A DNA stretch of 64,000 nt. It comes from Vibrio plantisponsor (GTDB lineage Bacteria; Pseudomonadota; Gammaproteobacteria; Enterobacterales; Vibrionaceae). Positions 7,057 to 16,241 of this stretch are shown here, in pieces. Where the stretch lies: contig NZ_JABEQC010000001.1 of NCBI RefSeq assembly GCF_013041605.1, positions 310,001 to 374,000 of the forward strand, in the 5' to 3' direction. Every line of letters starts with the position of its first letter. Within the stretch, counting starts at the first letter, position 1. The position numbers and the translations under genes were made by a program. The notes under the pieces were generated by a model, which ran no database searches, was not told the DNA's origin, and saw only the letters and a list, made by a program, of their open reading frames with translations.

Positions 7057-9033
7057 ATGACTACTACAGCTTCTCGTCCGTATCCTTTAGGTGCAACACT
7101 TGATCCAAATGGATGCAACTTTTCTATCTATGCGCCTGCCAACGATGATTTGGTGCTTGCCTTGTTCAATTCAGATGGCAGTTACGAAACACACCCTTTG
7201 GAAGGAGAGTATGCTGGAATCAAGCACACCTACATGGCTGGCATCAAAGCGGGCCAGCGGTATGGTTTTATTTCTCATGAAGACGACAACAGCTTATTGT
7301 ACGTGTCGGACCCTTATGCCAAAGCGTTAGATGCTCCGCTTACTTATACCCCTCCATTTTCTGAAGAAGACAGCTTTGAACTCGCGAAATGTATCGTCAT
7401 AAGCGATGACTTCGATTGGCAAGATTCACACAAGCCAGCGATTTCACGTGATGAAATGGTGCTGTTTGAAACGCACGTCAAAGGGCTAACTCAGCTTCAC
7501 CCGAATGTGGACGATACCGTTCGCGGAACCTATTTAGGCTTGATCAGCGAGCCAATGTTGCAGTTTTATCGCGAGCAACATATCAACACCTTGCAACTGC
7601 TTCCTATTGCAGCGTGCATGCATGAACCTCATTTGTTGGATATGGGCAAAGTGAACTATTGGGGGTACAACCCTTTCGTGTTCATGGCACCCGATCCGCG
7701 CTACGCCGTTAAAGATGCAGTTACCGAGTTAAAAACGGTCATACGTGAACTGCATAAGCAAGGCATCCAAGTGATTTTAGATGTGGTGTACAACCATACC
7801 GCAGAAGGCGGACAAGACGGTCCGGTATTCAACCTCAAAGCGCTCGATCCAAACTATTACCTGAGACACGGCCCTCATTACGCCAACTTTACTGGGTGTG
7901 GTAATACCGTTGATCTCTCATATCAGCCCTCGTTAAACATTGTGATGGATACCCTTCGTTACTGGGTAAGCGAGTACAAAATCGATGGCTTCCGTTTTGA
8001 TTTAGCGGCAACACTCGGTCGTCGAGGAGATGATTTCAGCAGTGATGCGGCTTTCTTCAAAGCAGTGGCTCAAGATCCAATACTACGAGAAGTGAAGTTG
8101 ATTGCTGAGCCTTGGGATATTGGTCCTAACGGCTACCAGGTCGGTAATTTCCCTTTTGGCTGGAACGAAACCAACGACAAACTGCGCGACATTACCCGCA
8201 GCTTTTGGCGAGGTGATCAGGGCTATCTGAAAGAATTTGCTACGCGTCTTATGGGCTCACGAGATCTCTACAGCGCAGCTAACTGGCCATATAAGCTGAC
8301 CGTCAACTACATTACTTACCACGATGGTTACACTCTTCAGGATCTGGTGTCATATAAACACAAACACAATGAAGCCAACGGTGAACAAAACCGCGATGGA
8401 CACGGTGATAACCGTTCTGACAACTATGGTGAAGAAGGCGAAACAGATAACCTAGTGATTCAGGCAACCCGTGAGCGCCAAAAGCGTAACTTCATGGCAA
8501 GCCTGCTGTTTGCGTTTGGTATACCGCATATCCTGACCGCAGATGTCCTCTCTCATACTCAGAAGGGTAACAACAATGCTTATTGTCAGGACAATGAAAT
8601 CAGTTGGATAAACTGGGAGAACACCGAACGTAAAGGCATCTTCAAAGAGTGGCTGGCGCAAATGGTTGCCGCTCGTCAAACCTACATGGTTCCGTTTATT
8701 CGTGCCTTTAGTGGTGACGAACGCAACTTCAATCGCATCTTCTGGCGACGAGTCGACGGTGAATTGATGGAGCATGATGACTGGAACAGAGTCAGGGCTG
8801 TTGCTCTGCACATGGGTATTGGTGAAGATGAGCAAGAGATGCTGTATTTGATCAACCAAACCAATGCGCCGGCAAGGTTTAAACTGCCTCATGATCGTGG
8901 TCAGGACTGGAAAATTATCTGTGACACTAACTTGTCTCATATCCAGCCAGGTCATGCTGAAGGAGAAATTCTACAACTTCCGTCTTCAATGGCGATTCTC
9001 CATTTCCAACCGAAGAAGAATTGCAGATCTTAA
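7057..9033 (+). CDS. glgX: Glycogen debranching enzyme GlgX (isoamylase type)
   Basis: A 658-residue cytoplasmic GH13 enzyme that hydrolyses alpha-1,6 branches of glycogen or limit dextrins; E. coli GlgX is of nearly equal length. It has an N-terminal CBM48-like domain (PLGATLDPNGCNFSIYAP) and catalytic Asp315 (DGFRFDLAATLG), Glu351 (LIAEPWDIG) and Asp423 (ITYHDGYTL). No ordinary glycogen operon (glgA, glgC) is nearby; instead it diverges from lamB across MalT-like boxes. A role in processing imported or stored maltodextrins is therefore likely. The ribosome binding site is weak. A terminator separates it from convergent putP. Confidence 0.94.
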   Translation: MTTTASRPYPLGATLDPNGCNFSIYAPANDDLVLALFNSDGSYETHPLEGEYAGIKHTYMAGIKAGQRYGFISHEDDNSLLYVSDPYAKALDAPLTYTPPFSEEDSFELAKCIVISDDFDWQDSHKPAISRDEMVLFETHVKGLTQLHPNVDDTVRGTYLGLISEPMLQFYREQHINTLQLLPIAACMHEPHLLDMGKVNYWGYNPFVFMAPDPRYAVKDAVTELKTVIRELHKQGIQVILDVVYNHTAEGGQDGPVFNLKALDPNYYLRHGPHYANFTGCGNTVDLSYQPSLNIVMDTLRYWVSEYKIDGFRFDLAATLGRRGDDFSSDAAFFKAVAQDPILREVKLIAEPWDIGPNGYQVGNFPFGWNETNDKLRDITRSFWRGDQGYLKEFATRLMGSRDLYSAANWPYKLTVNYITYHDGYTLQDLVSYKHKHNEANGEQNRDGHGDNRSDNYGEEGETDNLVIQATRERQKRNFMASLLFAFGIPHILTADVLSHTQKGNNNAYCQDNEISWINWENTERKGIFKEWLAQMVAARQTYMVPFIRAFSGDERNFNRIFWRRVDGELMEHDDWNRVRAVALHMGIGEDEQEMLYLINQTNAPARFKLPHDRGQDWKIICDTNLSHIQPGHAEGEILQLPSSMAILHFQPKKNCRS

Positions 9034-9079
9034 GCCGTTCAAAACAATCGACGTGAGCGAAATACAGATTTAAGGATAG

Positions 9080-9107
9080 AAAAAACCCCACAACGTGGGG
9101 TTTTAAA
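9080..9107. terminator. Bidirectional intrinsic terminator
   Basis: AAAACCCCAC and GTGGGGTTTT pair across a 3-nt loop, between convergent glgX and putP. Confidence 0.88.
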
Positions 9108-9129
9108 AGAATCAAAGTGACGTTTCAAC

Positions 9130-10620
9130 CTAGTCTAGGTCAACCAATTGCTTCTTGTATGTTTGGTGCTGAGATTTCACCGCTTGTTCAGGTTCACCTG
9201 TCAGTAAGCTCACAGCCACAATTGCGATTGTAGATAGGATAATTCCCGGTACGATTTCGTACACGTCATACCAACCGCCAGACAGCTGTTTCCACACTAC
9301 GATAGTTACACCACCAACGATGATACCCGCCAGTGCGCCATTACGGTTCATGCGAGACCAGTACAGACTCAGTACTAGCGCAGGACCAAATGCCGCGCCG
9401 AAACCAGCCCAAGCATAAGAAACTAGACCTAATACTGAGCTATCTGGAGTCATTGCCAAGATAAGTGCAATAACAGATAGGATGATGACCGCTAGGCGAC
9501 CTACTCGTACAATCTCTTCTGAGCTTGCGTCAGTCTTGAAGACTTGTTTGTAGAAGTCTTCAGCCAGAGCAGAAGAAGAAACCAGTAACTGAGAGTCCGC
9601 TGTACTCATGATCGCCGCCAGAATTGCAGCCAAAAGAATACCAGCAATAACCGGATGGAACAGAGCATTCACAAGTAGCATGAAGATTTTCTCGCCATCT
9701 TCAAGTTGCAGCGTGCCGTGGTTAGTGACATATACCAAACCAACGAAACCTACTAACAGCGCGCCAAACATTGACAGACCCGTCCACAAAACAGCAATAC
9801 GGCGTGCGGTAGTTAGATCTTTGTTTGAACGTGAAGCTTTGAAACGAGCCAAAATATGTGGCTGACCAAAGTAACCTAGACCCCATGCAACCAGAGAAAT
9901 GATAGCGATAGCAGACAGTGGTTTGCCATCAATACCATTCCAAAGAGTAAGAAGTTCAGGGTTAATTGCCGTTAGCTCTGCATCCAGCTTACCGAAACCA
10001 CCGTCAATCGCAGCGAAAGGCACGATAAGAAGCGCTGCTGCCATTAGAAGACCTTGCACTAAGTCAGTCCAAGATACCGCTAAGAAGCCACCAAATAGTG
10101 TGTAAGAAACCACACAGATTGTTCCGATAACTACCGCGATGGTGTAATCAATACCAAATACAGTTTCAAACAATTTACCACCAGCCACTAGGCCTGAACT
10201 GGTATAGAAAAGGAAGAATAGAAGGATAAAGAAAGCTGAAATTGTTTGAATTAGCTTAGATTTGTCATTAAAGCGACGCGATAAGAATTCAGGCAGTGTA
10301 AGTGCATCTGTCGTTACGCTGTATGTACGTAGACGTTTTGCAACTAGTAGCCAGTTTGCCCAAGTACCGACTAACAAGCCACCCGCTAACCAGAAAGCTT
10401 CAAAACCCGCTGCGTAGGCATAACCAGGCAGGCCAAGTAACAACCATCCGCTCATATCAGATGCACCCGCAGAAAGCGCTGCAGGCCATGGACCTAAAGA
10501 TCGGCCACCGAGGAAATAATCCGATGAACTTTTCGTTCGCTGATATGCGTAAACACCAATCGCCAACATCAGAATGAGGTAGACGATAAAGGTGGTCGTA
10601 ATAGCAAAGCTATTTTCCAT
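9130..10620 (-). CDS. putP: Sodium/proline symporter PutP
   Basis: A 496-residue inner-membrane solute:sodium symporter of the SSF family. It starts with a hydrophobic segment and the typical text SSDYFLGGRSLGPWPAALSAGASDMSGWLLLG, and has many further membrane helices ending before a polar tail. PutP imports proline with Na+ for use by PutA, encoded upstream on the same strand. About 100 bp separate it from the PutA C-terminal-domain gene; that gap contains hairpins that may tune its expression. GAGG is positioned before ATG 10620. Confidence 0.95.
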   Translation of the reverse strand: MENSFAITTTFIVYLILMLAIGVYAYQRTKSSSDYFLGGRSLGPWPAALSAGASDMSGWLLLGLPGYAYAAGFEAFWLAGGLLVGTWANWLLVAKRLRTYSVTTDALTLPEFLSRRFNDKSKLIQTISAFFILLFFLFYTSSGLVAGGKLFETVFGIDYTIAVVIGTICVVSYTLFGGFLAVSWTDLVQGLLMAAALLIVPFAAIDGGFGKLDAELTAINPELLTLWNGIDGKPLSAIAIISLVAWGLGYFGQPHILARFKASRSNKDLTTARRIAVLWTGLSMFGALLVGFVGLVYVTNHGTLQLEDGEKIFMLLVNALFHPVIAGILLAAILAAIMSTADSQLLVSSSALAEDFYKQVFKTDASSEEIVRVGRLAVIILSVIALILAMTPDSSVLGLVSYAWAGFGAAFGPALVLSLYWSRMNRNGALAGIIVGGVTIVVWKQLSGGWYDVYEIVPGIILSTIAIVAVSLLTGEPEQAVKSQHQTYKKQLVDLD

Positions 10621-10655
10621 TGTGTAAGTCCTCTAAATATAAAATATCTTCCATG

Positions 10656-10678
10656 CCCCCTCCCTCAAAGAGAGGGGG
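10656..10678 (-). other. GC-rich hairpin in the putP leader
   Basis: CCCCCTC and GAGGGGG pair across 9 nt, about 36 bp upstream of the putP start. It has no T run directly after it, so it is more likely an mRNA stability or processing element than a terminator. Confidence 0.45.
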
Positions 10679-10684
10679 AGAGAT

Positions 10685-10728
10685 AAAAGATCTAAGGTCT
10701 GAAGATCTTTTAAGGCCATCAGACCTAG
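10685..10728 (-). promoter_or_regulatory. Interlocking inverted repeats between the PutA domain gene and putP
   Basis: AAAAGATCT (10685-10693) pairs with AGATCTTTT (10703-10711). CTAAGGTCTGA (10692-10702) pairs, with one bulge, with TCAGACCTAG (10719-10728), which overlaps the stop of the upstream gene. The two hairpins use overlapping arms and cannot form together, a layout typical of attenuators. On the minus strand the first hairpin ends in TTTT. Confidence 0.45.
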
Positions 10729-11423
10729 TGAGATTCGCTTCCAAGCTCTAGCAAGGTCGCGTTACCACCCACTGCCGTAATATTAATTGTACGAGTACGT
10801 TCGGTAATAAAGCGCAGTGATAAGTGTGGATCGTGTGCCACAGGAAGGGCATCCAAATCCGTTTCTGATACTAAGCTAACGATAGCACCTGTGCGTTTTG
10901 CCAGTTCGCGGTTAAGACGACGCTCAACCGACGTTTTACCAACATAGCCCACAGCGCGAACATCCGATTCCATCAACTGGTGATGCGCGTCAAACGTCGC
11001 AAATTGCAATACGTTAGCAGGTAGAGTTGACTGCTCGAAAGCAGACTTTAGTGCTGAAAACAATTCAGCATCATCACTGCAATAAACTGCGCTGTTACCC
11101 GCAACTAATGCAGCTGTTAACTGAGCAATAACGGCTTTTTTTGCAGCAGCACTGTCATCATCTTGAATGATCAGTGCAACACCACGACCCGCCGTATACA
11201 GCTCGTTAGTTTCTCCGGTAGGGCCAACCAGTTGGTGCGTATGTGCCAACAATGTTGCGGCCTGTTGAAGATGGTAAGAAATCACTTTCGCAAGCTGCGG
11301 AGAAGTGCTCTCTAAATTTGATTTCAATGAAAGTAAACACTCACACTTAGAATCAAAACTTGTTAAATTCCAGTTTTCCCAAGCCGAAAAAGCGTCAGAA
11401 AAACGAGTTACTTGATGAACCAT
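10725..11423 (-). CDS. Free-standing C-terminal (ALDH-like) domain of a type B PutA
   Basis: A 232-residue protein resembling the C-terminal aldehyde-dehydrogenase-superfamily domain that ends long PutA proteins. It retains ALDH-like pieces (GRGVALIIQDDD, IAQLTAALVAGNSAVYCSDD, ATFDAHHQLMESDVRAVGYVGKTS) but no catalytic Cys motif. It ends in RTRTINITAVGGNATLLELG, close to the conserved C-terminal motif of PutA (E. coli PutA ends near GGNASL). It starts 24 bp after the putA stop, in the same frame with no further stop, behind an AAGGAG site. It probably binds PutA in trans and completes the NAD-site or channel lid; that is inference. Databases may label it 1-pyrroline-5-carboxylate dehydrogenase, but it seems catalytically inert alone. 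Confidence 0.8.
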   Translation of the reverse strand: MVHQVTRFSDAFSAWENWNLTSFDSKCECLLSLKSNLESTSPQLAKVISYHLQQAATLLAHTHQLVGPTGETNELYTAGRGVALIIQDDDSAAAKKAVIAQLTAALVAGNSAVYCSDDAELFSALKSAFEQSTLPANVLQFATFDAHHQLMESDVRAVGYVGKTSVERRLNRELAKRTGAIVSLVSETDLDALPVAHDPHLSLRFITERTRTINITAVGGNATLLELGSESH

Positions 11424-11447
11424 GTTTGGTCTCCTTCGCTTAGTCGA

Positions 11448-14400
11448 TTAACGGTATTGAACCTGAGAAAAACGGTATAAATAGTGTGGACCACCTGCTT
11501 TCGGACCAGTGCCCGATAGCCCTTGACCACCAAACGGCTGAACACCAACCACAGCACCAACTTGGTCGCGGTTGATGTAGCAGTTACCAACACGCGCATG
11601 TTTTTCAATCCAGCGATACGTCGTTTCGTTACGGCTATGGATACCCATAGTCAGACCAAACCCTGTCTGGTTAATTTGATTCACCACATCCGCCAGTTCA
11701 CTCGCTTTGAAGCGAACAATGTGCAGTACCGGACCAAATTTTTCTTCCGTCAGACATGAAATGTCTGAAATCTCAAACGCTGTCGGTGCAACAAAATCAC
11801 CGTATTGGCAATCTTCACCCAGACTAAGCTCAGCAACTTTCTTCTGCGTCTTAGTCATGTGGTCAATATGCTCAAGCAGTGTTTGTTTTGCTTTCGCATC
11901 AATCACAGGGCCAACATCAGTAGTATGCAAATAAGGAAGACCAATCGACAGCTCTTGCATTGCACCTTGGATAAGCGTGGTAATGCGGTCTGCAATGTCT
12001 TGCTGAACGAAAAGAACACGTAGCGCAGAACAGCGTTGCCCCGCAGAAGCAAAAGCAGAACGAAGAACGTCACGAACCACTTGCTCAGGTAGAGCCGTAC
12101 TGTCTACGATCATCGCATTCTGACCACCGGTTTCCGCGATAAACGGAACTGGAGCTGCATCGCGCTCAGCCAGTGTTTGGTTAATACGTTGCGCTGTTGC
12201 GGTAGAGCCCGTAAACGCCACGCCCGCGATACTTGGGTGAGAAGTAAGCGCACTACCAATTTCTGAACCTTTACCCGGAAGCAGTTGAATAACTCCAGCA
12301 GGGAAACCCGCTTCAAGCATCAATTCAACCGCACGAACAGCGATTAAACTGGTTTGTTCCGCAGGTTTTGCAACAACCGTGTTCCCTGCCACTAACGCCG
12401 CAGAGATTTGGCCTAGGAAAATTGCCAGAGGGAAGTTCCAAGGGCTGATACAAACGAATACACCACGACCTTCACGTTGTACCGTACGCTTCTCTCCATC
12501 AAAGCCATCCACTGTGAATTCACCTAAGCAGTCCACTTGTTTGGCGTAGTAACGACAGAAATCAACCGCTTCACGAACTTCATCAATGCTGTCGTGAATG
12601 GTTTTACCCGCTTCGTGATGACAGATTGCGACTAACTCAGCCAGATTCACTTCTAACAGATCAGCAAGCTTCTCTAATTTTTCGCTACGAACAGATGCAG
12701 GCTCTTGGTTCCAGCTCGCATATGCAGCTTGCGCAGATTCGATCGCTTCGGAAACATGATCATGGGAAGCAAAGTACGCTTGACCCACTTCGATACGACG
12801 ATCATATGGCGCTGTGACCACTACAGGTTTAACACCATCCTTGATCATGCTTTCGATCTTTGAACTGCCATTAATGATTGGCGCAGCCTTCCACTGATGA
12901 CCAGCAAATGACTCAACTTGCTTTTCAAATGGTTTAGCTTCGCTTTCGATATCTATGTTCACACCATAAGAATTACGGCGCTCAGAGAAGATAGCTGGCG
13001 GTAATGGAATTTGAGTATTGTTGAAGGTATCAAACTCAAGCAGCATATCGACAGGATGCTGAATCAAAGACGAAATCGGGCAGCGCGCATCAACCAGACG
13101 ATGAACAAACGAGCTGTTTGCGCCATTCTCTAGAAGACGACGAACAAGGTAAGGCAACAGATCTTTATGGCTGCCTACTGGAGCATAAATACGCACCGAT
13201 TGCTTGTACGCTTTCATTACATGGTTATACAGAGCATCACCCATGCCATGCAGACGCTGGAATTCGAAGTCTCTATGTGTTGCCATCACAGCAATAGAAG
13301 TGACTGTTTGCGCGTTGTGACTAGCAAATTGTGGGAACAAGTTGCCACGAACGGATTCACTGAGTAGGAAACGCGCACACGCCAAATAAGAAACATCGGT
13401 CGATTCTTTACGAGTGTATACAGGGTAGCCAGTGTAACCCGCTTGTTGAGACCACTTAATCTCACTATCCCAGTACGCACCTTTTACAAGACGAACAGGA
13501 ATCAGGTCACCCTGATCTTTTGCAAGTGCTGTTAACCAAACCAGAACCGGTAGAGCACGTTTTGAGTAAGCTTGGATTACTAGACCAAACTTGCCCCAGC
13601 CTTTTACAAGTTCACTACGGTAAACTTTTTCAAACAGCTCAAGAGAAAGCTCTAAACGGTCTGCTTCTTCCGCATCAATCGTGATAGCAACGTCAAGCTC
13701 AATCGCTTTTTCAAGCAACTGCATTAACGTTTGGTACAACTCACTCATTACTCGGTCGCGGTTTGCCACTTCGTAACGAGGGTGTAGTGCAGAAAGCTTG
13801 ATAGAAATAGACGGAGCTGGGCTGGTGTCTAAACCATATTTGTCGCGCCCTACAGCTTCAATGGCTGTTAAGTAGTCTTGGCAGTATTTTTTCGCATCAG
13901 CAGTGGTTAGCGCCGCTTCACCTAACATGTCAAATGAGTAGGTAAAACCTTTGTCGCGCATCTTACGGCCATTTTTCTGCGCTTCAGCAATGTTACGACC
14001 AAGAACAAACTGGTGTCCCATGATCTTCATCGCTTGATGCATTGCTTTACGAATAACAGGCTCAGTCAACTTGTTCACTAAACGGTTAACCGCTTGGATA
14101 GGACTGGTGCTCTCTGCGTCAGAAAGACCAATCACTTTACCTGTAAACATTAAGCCCCAAGTTGAAGCGTTAACAAAGACAGAATCTGAGTTCTTAAGGT
14201 GAGATTTCCAGTCAGCAACGCCAAGACGGTCTTTAATGAAGGCATCTGCCGTTTCCGAATCTGGAATGCGCATCAGAGCTTCAGCAAGACACATCAGCAA
14301 GATACCTTCTTGTGTATCTAAGCTGTACTCAAGCAAAAGCGCATCAATCATTTGGATTGATTGCTTGTCTTTGCGAATAGTCTCAATCAGTTCAGTTGTT

Positions 14401-14567
14401 TTAACCGCTATCGCTGACTTCTCATCTTCAGTCGGCGTTGCTAGGGGTAAAAGTTCTTTTAGCCATTGGGATTCGTCCACCATATAAAGTGGAGAGATCT
14501 GCGACCACAATTTGTTTAGCGGTTGCTCTACAAATTCGGCTTTCAACACATCAGTTGCTGTAAACAC
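11448..14567 (-). CDS. putA: Bifunctional proline dehydrogenase / P5C dehydrogenase PutA
   Basis: A 1039-residue enzyme oxidising proline to glutamate in two steps. The FAD-dependent PRODH barrel is seen in SIKLSALHPRYE, RLVKGAYWDSEIKW and FASHNAQTV. The NAD-dependent ALDH domain has FVCISPWNFPLAIFLGQI, Glu812 (IAETGGQNA) and catalytic Cys846 (SAGQRCSALR). There is no N-terminal ribbon-helix-helix domain, so it is not an autorepressor like E. coli PutA. The C-terminal domain of longer PutAs is encoded by the next gene. Start is GTG 14567 behind GAGGA. Order putA, domain gene, putP suggests one proline-catabolic operon. LysR and AraC genes upstream are candidate activators. Confidence 0.95.
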   Translation of the reverse strand: MFTATDVLKAEFVEQPLNKLWSQISPLYMVDESQWLKELLPLATPTEDEKSAIAVKTTELIETIRKDKQSIQMIDALLLEYSLDTQEGILLMCLAEALMRIPDSETADAFIKDRLGVADWKSHLKNSDSVFVNASTWGLMFTGKVIGLSDAESTSPIQAVNRLVNKLTEPVIRKAMHQAMKIMGHQFVLGRNIAEAQKNGRKMRDKGFTYSFDMLGEAALTTADAKKYCQDYLTAIEAVGRDKYGLDTSPAPSISIKLSALHPRYEVANRDRVMSELYQTLMQLLEKAIELDVAITIDAEEADRLELSLELFEKVYRSELVKGWGKFGLVIQAYSKRALPVLVWLTALAKDQGDLIPVRLVKGAYWDSEIKWSQQAGYTGYPVYTRKESTDVSYLACARFLLSESVRGNLFPQFASHNAQTVTSIAVMATHRDFEFQRLHGMGDALYNHVMKAYKQSVRIYAPVGSHKDLLPYLVRRLLENGANSSFVHRLVDARCPISSLIQHPVDMLLEFDTFNNTQIPLPPAIFSERRNSYGVNIDIESEAKPFEKQVESFAGHQWKAAPIINGSSKIESMIKDGVKPVVVTAPYDRRIEVGQAYFASHDHVSEAIESAQAAYASWNQEPASVRSEKLEKLADLLEVNLAELVAICHHEAGKTIHDSIDEVREAVDFCRYYAKQVDCLGEFTVDGFDGEKRTVQREGRGVFVCISPWNFPLAIFLGQISAALVAGNTVVAKPAEQTSLIAVRAVELMLEAGFPAGVIQLLPGKGSEIGSALTSHPSIAGVAFTGSTATAQRINQTLAERDAAPVPFIAETGGQNAMIVDSTALPEQVVRDVLRSAFASAGQRCSALRVLFVQQDIADRITTLIQGAMQELSIGLPYLHTTDVGPVIDAKAKQTLLEHIDHMTKTQKKVAELSLGEDCQYGDFVAPTAFEISDISCLTEEKFGPVLHIVRFKASELADVVNQINQTGFGLTMGIHSRNETTYRWIEKHARVGNCYINRDQVGAVVGVQPFGGQGLSGTGPKAGGPHYLYRFSQVQYR

Positions 14568-15006
14568 GCGTTTTCCTCAATCTCATACCCGTTTATCCAA
14601 TACGGGCTTCCTACAATGGCAGCAGTGTATTTTGAGCGTACGAGGATTACTTGTCAAAAACTCCGAGCTTTTTGCCAAAAACTTGGTTTTTTAACAAAAC
14701 AAAAACAGAGTCACATCATATAAGACAAAATAATGTGCCTCATATTTAGCAAATATTGCAAACAAACAACCTTAAAAACAAATATTCAAGAACATTGCGA
14801 GACTACAAATCGTTCTACTGTCCTTGAGTCTCCGGTTCGCCACGAGATAACTAACGGTCTTATATACAACTGTCGCCGAGCTCCAAGTCCATGAAGCAAT
14901 ACCTAAACACATGACTGACATTTTAGTTCAGTGGTAGTTTTCATCAGTTTTTAAAAAGGCGATGGTCGAACTCAATAGCCTGCCCATAAAAGGTGTATTT
15001 CTGGGT

Positions 15007-15023
15007 ACTCAACGTAATTGAGT
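15007..15023. repeat. Short inverted repeat
   Basis: ACTCAA and TTGAGT pair around a 5-bp centre. It lies 16 bp from a larger dyad at 15039-15065, so the pair could be one regulator's tandem sites. Confidence 0.35.
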
Positions 15024-15038
15024 TAATGTATTTGGAAC

Positions 15039-15065
15039 AATATTGTAAGTAACACTTGCAATATT
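15039..15065. promoter_or_regulatory. 12-bp dyad, candidate operator
   Basis: AATATTGTAAGT and ACTTGCAATATT match as an inverted repeat at 11 of 12 positions around a 3-bp centre. It sits in the gap between putA and the LysR gene, well upstream of putA and just past the LysR stop. It lacks a T run, so an operator fits better than a terminator. Confidence 0.45.
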
Positions 15066-15157
15066 AAGGAGCTGAGTGGCAGTGACGCTTCTTGAAAAAA
15101 TAAGAATCAAATGTTCATAGGATCGACTGTTGCTCAACAACTAAGTGAGTTTCATCT

Positions 15158-16102
15158 TTACTTTTTGTTTGATTGAGCCGATTTAAGAGCTTTTTTTAAT
15201 GACGTTTGAATCTGTTTACCCAAACAGCTTAGCGCAAACTGATTTGAATAAAATAGCCCTATTTTTGTTGATGGGAGATAAGTATTCATATCAAACTTCG
15301 TGTCGACAATTGTGTGTTCAGAACAAGCTTTTCGAGCAAACAGAAGATTGACGGGCATTAGTGCATCTGAACGCTTTAGCGTAGAGAGACAGAGATGGGC
15401 ATTGTCGCTACGCAGAATAATATTCGAGCTAAGCCCGAGCTTGCGCAGTGTGTGCTCAATTTTACTATTCTTGGCAGTAAAATTAGGAATGATGGAAACC
15501 ACAAGTGGATATTGAGAGATTTCTTCGAGTGTGGCCAACTTATTGCTTAGAGGGTGGGATTTTCGAGCAATCAAACGAAACTGAGCAGGTAAGACCGATT
15601 GATGAACCAAGTCCTTAGTTACATTAATTGGGTAGTAATTAATGCCCACCTGAATTTTGGTATTGAGTAGCTGTTGTTCCGTGGACTCCGACCAGTTAAC
15701 CAACCGCACGGTTGCATTGGGAAAGTCCTGTTTAAGTTGCAAATACACTTCATCGGCAAGAGCGTAGTACATTGCTGAGCTTATGGCGATGCTTATCTCA
15801 CCTGAATACTCTTGAATAGATACTTGGTTGGATTGAGCATAAATACTCGTTAAATCAATCAGTAACGGAGTGACTTGTGAAACTAACTCGTTACATTTTT
15901 CGGTCGGTATAAAACCTTCTCTAGAGCGAACAAACAATAGGTCATCAAGCTGCTCACGAAGCTTCTTTAACCCTTTACTCACGGCTGACTGTGTGACAAA
16001 CAAACGTTCCGCAGTCCTAGCTGTATTCTGTTCTTCGTGAAGCGTGACTAACAACAGTAATAAGTTTAAGTCTTTATGAATAAGAAGTTTTTCGTTAAGC
16101 AT
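15158..16102 (-). CDS. LysR-family transcriptional regulator
   Basis: The product (314 residues from ATG 16102) has a LysR winged helix: KDLNLLLLLVTLHEEQNTARTAERLFVTQSAVSKGLKKLREQLDDLLFVRS, then a substrate-binding-like domain with ISIAISSAMYYALADEVYLQL and the later PLVVSIIPNF. A TTG at 16138 would add 12 residues (MFSFHQF...) behind AAGGGA, but its spacing is poor, so the ATG is preferred with low certainty. It is divergent from the DUF1254 pair at 16242, with a 139-bp shared gap, and so is the likely regulator of that pair. It also lies upstream of putA, which it could affect. Confidence 0.88.
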   Translation of the reverse strand: MLNEKLLIHKDLNLLLLLVTLHEEQNTARTAERLFVTQSAVSKGLKKLREQLDDLLFVRSREGFIPTEKCNELVSQVTPLLIDLTSIYAQSNQVSIQEYSGEISIAISSAMYYALADEVYLQLKQDFPNATVRLVNWSESTEQQLLNTKIQVGINYYPINVTKDLVHQSVLPAQFRLIARKSHPLSNKLATLEEISQYPLVVSIIPNFTAKNSKIEHTLRKLGLSSNIILRSDNAHLCLSTLKRSDALMPVNLLFARKACSEHTIVDTKFDMNTYLPSTKIGLFYSNQFALSCLGKQIQTSLKKALKSAQSNKK

Positions 16103-16241
16103 CTCGATTCTTTTTTGGAATTGGTGGAATGAAAACAAGTCCCTTATGGTAGGGGGTAGCTTAAGTTAAAGTTGGTCAACGAGTAAACATTAAAATATCA
16201 CTACGCTTACCTAAAGCACTTAACTACGAGTAGGTTTTCCC

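Larger units (their letters stand above)
14568..15157. other. 590-bp non-coding region upstream of putA
   Basis: No convincing gene is visible. It must hold the putA promoter, read leftward. AT-rich A and T tracts lie at 14640-14760, and a TGTGA half-site on the minus strand near 14709-14713 could belong to a CRP site. Two inverted repeats occupy its right part (15007-15065). Confidence 0.6.

Noticed and set aside
8452..8955. A 167-residue open frame antisense to glgX
   Set aside because: Complementary shadow of a well-supported gene; composition is not protein-like.
11448..11450. putA stop as a sequencing error
   Set aside because: Kept as possible, but the following AAGGAG and ATG are well spaced, which favours a real separate gene.
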